Shown: piece by piece, positions 7,020-10,559 of the stretch
Position numbering within the stretch: position 1 is the stretch's first letter
How the letters are laid out: the number at the start of each line of letters is the position of its first letter
DNA from: Pseudomonadota bacterium
Lineage (GTDB): Bacteria; Pseudomonadota; Gammaproteobacteria; Burkholderiales; Burkholderiaceae_B
Assembly: GCA_023427945.1 (NCBI GenBank)
Contig: JAEYZR010000345.1
Coordinates: 1 to 10,559 of the forward strand
Direction: 5' to 3'
Length of the DNA stretch: 10,559 nucleotides
Translations under genes and position numbers: made by a program
The notes under the pieces: generated by a model
Told to the model about the DNA's origin: nothing
The model's input: the letters and a program-made list of their open reading frames with translations, nothing else
The model's database searches: none

Positions 7020-10000
7020 CTACTGGGTGGCAAGCGTCTGTGCCCGGGCGTTCACAATGGTCACGATCTGTTCCGCCAGCAAGCCGTCTGCCTGCGCAAG
7101 CGGCGGGCAAGCCAGGGTGCCAGGAAGCGGCAAGGCAAGCGCCGGGGCGATGATGGCCGCAGCGGCCTCGCTGGCGCTTACGCTGTCGGCCACCTGGGCG
7201 ACTGACTCCAGCCATTGTGGCTGTCCGATCTGCAGCGGATCGTCACCTGCATCCGATTTTCCGTTCCGGGCCCGCAGTACATGTATGTGTACGCCTACGC
7301 GACGATTGCGTGCGCACAGCAGGCTGAAAAACGGCAGGGGCTGGTGGTGGGCGGCATCTTCGAGCCGGATGAGCATATCGCCGGGGTGGGTATCGATTTC
7401 CTCATCGACGTCGACGAACAGATTCTCGGGCAGGTTCAGAAGACGGCACGCATCGCGGCATGCATAGTGATAGCGCCCATCGATGACGTAGACGAATTCG
7501 ACGCGATAACCCGGTATCTGGGTGAGCAGCAGTTGTTTCAATGCCTGCGTGTCCGTTCCGGTCGTTTCACCCTTGGCCGTGCGCAGGCAGGAAATGTCGA
7601 TCAGCAGTTGAGCAGGGCTCACTGGCTGTTGCTGGTTCAGGGCTATGGCCCGCGCAGCAGCGGCCATGTCGCCGGCATCGGGCAAGCCCGCGATCGCGAT
7701 CCGGGAAATGTCGGCGATGATCTGTCGTGCGCGGGCCTGTGGCGTATCTGCGGCGAAGCGTTCCAGCGCGTCCCGATATGCTTGGCCGATTTCGTAGGGA
7801 TGATGTGCGGTCTGGATGTGTTTGCGACCTTCGAGCGAGAGGGCGGCGCGTGCGGCGCCGTCCCGATGGAGCGCGGCGATGTGTGTGCCGAGCATTTCCA
7901 CGGTGAATGTGTCTGGCATTTTGACCAGCGCCTGCTCGGGTAGCTCGCCGGCTGAGCCGTTCGCGTTGATGATCGTGGGCAGACCGTGGGCCAGGCAATC
8001 CAGTATGGTGCCCGAGGTTTCGCCCCGCGACTGGGTGCGCAGCTGGACGGCCATGTCCGCGGCCGCCAGATACTGCCTGTAGAGACTGGGCGATGCAAAG
8101 CCGGTGATACGTATGCGGTCGGCGCAGCCGCTGGCAGCGATCATGCGTTCGAGTTCCTGGCCGTAAGCGCCTTCGTCGTTCAGCCCGACAAATACCAGAT
8201 GCCCCGTGCCCTGTTTGCCCAGCGGGCTGGCAATCCAGGCCTGGAGCAGTTCATGGTTCAGTTTGGTGCGAGCAAGCAGCCCGAACGAGCATGTCAGGAA
8301 TGTCTCGGGCGCAATGGCCAGCGCCTGGCGCGCAGCCTCGCGCTTGACGTCGACGAGTGCACGCAAATGGGGGATGACGGCCCAGTCGCGGGCGAGTCCC
8401 TTGCCATACCACTGGTCTGCCAATGCCTGCGAATAGCGGGAGTGCACGATGACGCCCGTGGCGTCGTCCAGCACCTGTTTGTTCAACGGGTATTTCAAGA
8501 TCGTGCTGTGCGGGTTGCCCGGATCGTAGTCGGCCAGTGCCGGATAACCGTGGGACAGGTAGAGCGCACGGGCGAGTGTGCCGCGCTGGCCGGTGTTGTT
8601 CAGGTAGTTGACCGCACCGCTCAGGAAAAAATCGTGGAGCACGACCACGCCGGGGAACCGCTCCAGCAGGGCGAACATGTGCGCGTGGAAGCTGGAGTTG
8701 CCGAACTGGTAGAGAATGTGGTCGTAGTCCTGGGCATGCGCTTCGAACTCGTCCAGCGAGCGTATCTGGCAGTTGCCCAGGGCCCATGGATCTTCGACCT
8801 TGCTGATGGACACGATGTCCACCTGGTAGTGCCGGGTCAGCTCGGGCAGGAGTTCGCTGGCATAGTCGGCGATGCCCGTTTTGTCGGGTGGCAGGGGCGT
8901 GACCAGCGCCAGGCGGGGACGACGCAACGTGTGCGTGCGCGATGGGCCTGGCGAGGCGCAGGCATGTACGATTCTGGATGCCTGCTGGCGGCGCTCATGC
9001 GCCTGTTCGAAGGCGTCGAAGGTGCGCGAAGCCGTCGTCTCCCATGAGAACTGTTTGGCGCGCTCCAGGCCGTAGGCGGCAAGGTCCCGCCGCATGTTCT
9101 CGTTGTCGAGTACCTCGGCCAGTTTCGCGGTGATGGCGTCGATGCTGGACGCATCGAACAGGGCGTCTTCGCGTCCGATGACCTCCGGGATGCTGGAGTT
9201 GTTCGAGCCGATGACCGGTGTGCCACAGGTCATGGCTTCCAGAACGGGAAGCCCGAAGCCTTCGTACAGCGACGGGAAGGTGAACAGTGTCGCGTCGTTG
9301 TAGAGGCTGACGAGGTCGTCGTCGGGCACGAAATCGGTCAGCACGAGGGCGCCGGCTTCCAGTTGCACCCGCTTGGCGAGCGCCTGCAGGTTCACGCGGT
9401 CTTCCGGGCGGATCTTGCATACGACGGCCAGCTGGTACTTCTTGCGCAGCGGCAATGGCAGGCGCGAAAACGCTTCGATCAGACCCTCGATATTCTTGCG
9501 CGGGTCGATGCCACCGGTATACATGACGAAGTCACGCGTGATGCCATAACGTTCGCGCAGCGCCTGGCGATCGGCCGGGCTCAGCGGGCGGGGCATGAAG
9601 ATGGAATCGATAGCCGAGGAGATGTTGACGGCCTTGTGTGCAGGCAACTGCAATACCGATTCCGCCTCAGCGGTGCTGAATGCCGAGATGCCCAGCAGCA
9701 GTTCCGCGTTCTTCAGTCCAGCCAGTTTGCGGTAGTACCAGTCGCGCAGTTTCGGATCGCGCAGGTAGACGTCGGGGCGAATCTGCGGGATCAGATCGTA
9801 GAGGGTGATGGCGGTGCCGAAGTCGACGCGCCCGTCGCTCATGCCGACAGACTGCGTGGCTTCGTCGGCCCAGCCCTCAAACAGACTGCTGATATGCACG
9901 AAGTCCGGTTTCAGCGCACTGAGATACTGTTCGCGAATGCGTTCGCCCGCACGCGCGCGCCAGGCCGAATGGGGCAGGGCTTCCGCAGTGCCTTGGGGCA

Positions 10001-10226
10001 CGTCGAATACGTGAATCCGTTCACGCGGCACGAGGTCGCGAAATGCGCGCATGACGCTGCGTGCGCGAACGGGCAGATTGTTGTTCAACACAATGCTGAT
10101 TTCGTGGTCGCGGCCACCGCCAATGGCCTGACGAGCCATGGTCTGCGCGAGCATCATGGAGTAGCGCCCCATGCCCCGGTCGGCGCTTTGCGCCTGGCAG
10201 CCTTGTAGATCTAGTGTGATGCGCAT
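7020..10226 (-). CDS. Large WbdA-like polymerising glycosyltransferase: two GT4 GT-B domains plus a partial third
   Basis: This 1068-residue protein is probably the chain-extending polymerase of the locus. Domain 1 (about 1-410) begins MRITLDLQGCQ with RGMGRYS (17-23) and has HISSLFEG (111-118), TLYDLIP (141-147), GGIDPRKN (238-245) and YEGFGLPVLEAM with the Glu-x7-Glu pair E322/E330. A linker rich in Arg, Ser and Ala follows. Domain 2 (about 437-823) begins RLALVTPLPPDKTGIADY and has VLHDFFLS (529-536), SFGLLARTK (647-655) and SRGETSGTILDCLAHG (733-748). Residues about 873-1030 resemble only the N-terminal lobe of a third GT4 domain (LLIDIS, GYRVEFVYVIDGRYHYA, PGDMLIRLE, QWLESVAQVAD), and the protein then ends. 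E. coli WbdA has two GT4 domains of different linkage specificity, and related three-domain proteins exist. I chose 10226 because MRITLDLQG is the family start; the gene begins 10 bases after the preceding stop and has no clear ribosome site. Confidence 0.88.
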   Translation of the reverse strand: MRITLDLQGCQAQSADRGMGRYSMMLAQTMARQAIGGGRDHEISIVLNNNLPVRARSVMRAFRDLVPRERIHVFDVPQGTAEALPHSAWRARAGERIREQYLSALKPDFVHISSLFEGWADEATQSVGMSDGRVDFGTAITLYDLIPQIRPDVYLRDPKLRDWYYRKLAGLKNAELLLGISAFSTAEAESVLQLPAHKAVNISSAIDSIFMPRPLSPADRQALRERYGITRDFVMYTGGIDPRKNIEGLIEAFSRLPLPLRKKYQLAVVCKIRPEDRVNLQALAKRVQLEAGALVLTDFVPDDDLVSLYNDATLFTFPSLYEGFGLPVLEAMTCGTPVIGSNNSSIPEVIGREDALFDASSIDAITAKLAEVLDNENMRRDLAAYGLERAKQFSWETTASRTFDAFEQAHERRQQASRIVHACASPGPSRTHTLRRPRLALVTPLPPDKTGIADYASELLPELTRHYQVDIVSISKVEDPWALGNCQIRSLDEFEAHAQDYDHILYQFGNSSFHAHMFALLERFPGVVVLHDFFLSGAVNYLNNTGQRGTLARALYLSHGYPALADYDPGNPHSTILKYPLNKQVLDDATGVIVHSRYSQALADQWYGKGLARDWAVIPHLRALVDVKREAARQALAIAPETFLTCSFGLLARTKLNHELLQAWIASPLGKQGTGHLVFVGLNDEGAYGQELERMIAASGCADRIRITGFASPSLYRQYLAAADMAVQLRTQSRGETSGTILDCLAHGLPTIINANGSAGELPEQALVKMPDTFTVEMLGTHIAALHRDGAARAALSLEGRKHIQTAHHPYEIGQAYRDALERFAADTPQARARQIIADISRIAIAGLPDAGDMAAAARAIALNQQQPVSPAQLLIDISCLRTAKGETTGTDTQALKQLLLTQIPGYRVEFVYVIDGRYHYACRDACRLLNLPENLFVDVDEEIDTHPGDMLIRLEDAAHHQPLPFFSLLCARNRRVGVHIHVLRARNGKSDAGDDPLQIGQPQWLESVAQVADSVSASEAAAAIIAPALALPLPGTLACPPLAQADGLLAEQIVTIVNARAQTLATQ

Positions 10227-10236
10227 AGGTGTGAAG

Positions 10237-10559
10237 TCAGTCCGGGGTTTTCGATGAACGCTGGATGGCCAGCAGGACGCGACGGGCCGATCTCGGCAGG
10301 GTGCCAAACGCGTTGTCGTCGGTCGCAACCGGGGTGCTGGGGCGACTCAGGTGGGCGGGTACCGTTTCTGCCCGTGCCTGGTGCACCAGGCTGCGCACCC
10401 GCGCATCCAGAGCGGGATAGCGATACAGCACGCTGGTGACGCGGCCGCGCACGGACGGGTTGGCAATGATGGCGCGCACGGGGCGCGTCGATAGTGTCGT
10501 CTTGATCGATCGACGCAGGGCGGATTTGAACGCGGTCTTCAAGTTGGTCTGCTGTGATG
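10237..10559 (-). CDS. C-terminal end of an unidentified gene of the polysaccharide operon (partial, 5' end beyond the window)
   Basis: The frame is open to the right edge, so the start is not in the window; a TTG at 10542 is possible but unsupported. About 106 residues are visible, ending SSKTPD. The segment is basic, with repeated Arg-rich amphipathic stretches (ALRRSIKTTLSTRPVRAI, then VRGRVTSVLYRYPALDARVRSLV), followed by a Pro/Ser/Thr-rich linker and another basic stretch (LPRSARRVLLAIQRS). Tails with a YPALDARVR-like motif occur, as I recall, at the C-terminus of methyltransferases with coiled coils or of glycosyltransferases in proteobacterial O-antigen clusters, where they may contact the membrane or the polymerase. 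I cannot decide between these. It lies 10 bases upstream of the WbdA-like gene on the same strand and is probably co-transcribed. Confidence 0.6.
   Translation of the reverse strand, partial: SQQTNLKTAFKSALRRSIKTTLSTRPVRAIIANPSVRGRVTSVLYRYPALDARVRSLVHQARAETVPAHLSRPSTPVATDDNAFGTLPRSARRVLLAIQRSSKTPD

Noticed and set aside
7215..10208. Several plus-strand open frames (242, 353 and 281 codons) opposite the large glycosyltransferase
   Set aside because: They are antisense to a strongly motif-supported protein, low in recognisable structure, and explained by codon bias.

Overview
This is a GC-rich window from what looks like a betaproteobacterium. A Burkholderiales genome, perhaps Alcaligenaceae/Bordetella-like, is my best guess from protein style; this is an impression and not a search result. 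Nearly all of it is part of an ABC-transporter-dependent surface polysaccharide locus, of the O-antigen or common-polysaccharide type that resembles the polymannose (E. coli O9/O9a) and A-band D-rhamnan (Pseudomonas aeruginosa) systems. The locus runs off the right edge. Its left boundary is probably the intergenic gap at 283-501, because the gene left of it belongs to an unrelated family (CoxG/SRPBCC).

Layout. (i) 1-282, minus: the 5' part of a CoxG-like gene, cut by the window edge. (ii) 283-501: divergent intergenic region with a consensus -10 box. (iii) 502-5527, plus: a compact run of five genes: a WecA/WbpL-type polyprenyl-phosphate sugar-1-phosphate transferase, a WbdB/WbpZ-like GT4 glycosyltransferase, wzm (ABC-2 permease), wzt (ATPase) and a second GT4 glycosyltransferase. 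All junctions are overlapping or nearly so except the 53-bp gap before wzm. (iv) 5549-10559, minus, converging on the first run: the C-terminal end of an unidentified gene, a very large WbdA-like multidomain glycosyltransferase, and manC. Transcription on this strand runs from the right edge towards 5549.

How it should work (inference from families). The WecA-like enzyme loads a HexNAc-1-P on undecaprenyl phosphate at the inner membrane. The WbdB/WbpZ-like and second GT4 enzymes add adaptor sugars. The large multidomain enzyme extends the chain using GDP-sugars that derive from GDP-mannose made by ManC. Wzm/Wzt then export the lipid-linked polymer to the periplasm for ligation. No gmd/rmd/per-type genes are inside the window, so mannose, D-rhamnose or another GDP-mannose-derived sugar cannot be told apart here.

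The points most worth a second look are the C-terminus of the large glycosyltransferase, which appears to keep only the N-terminal lobe of a third GT-B domain; the short Wzt without a carbohydrate-binding domain; the perfect 22-nt palindrome centred on a stop codon where the two operons meet; and the split convergent arrangement. I see no tRNA, rRNA, CRISPR array, insertion sequence or integrase, and nothing that demands an entirely new system.
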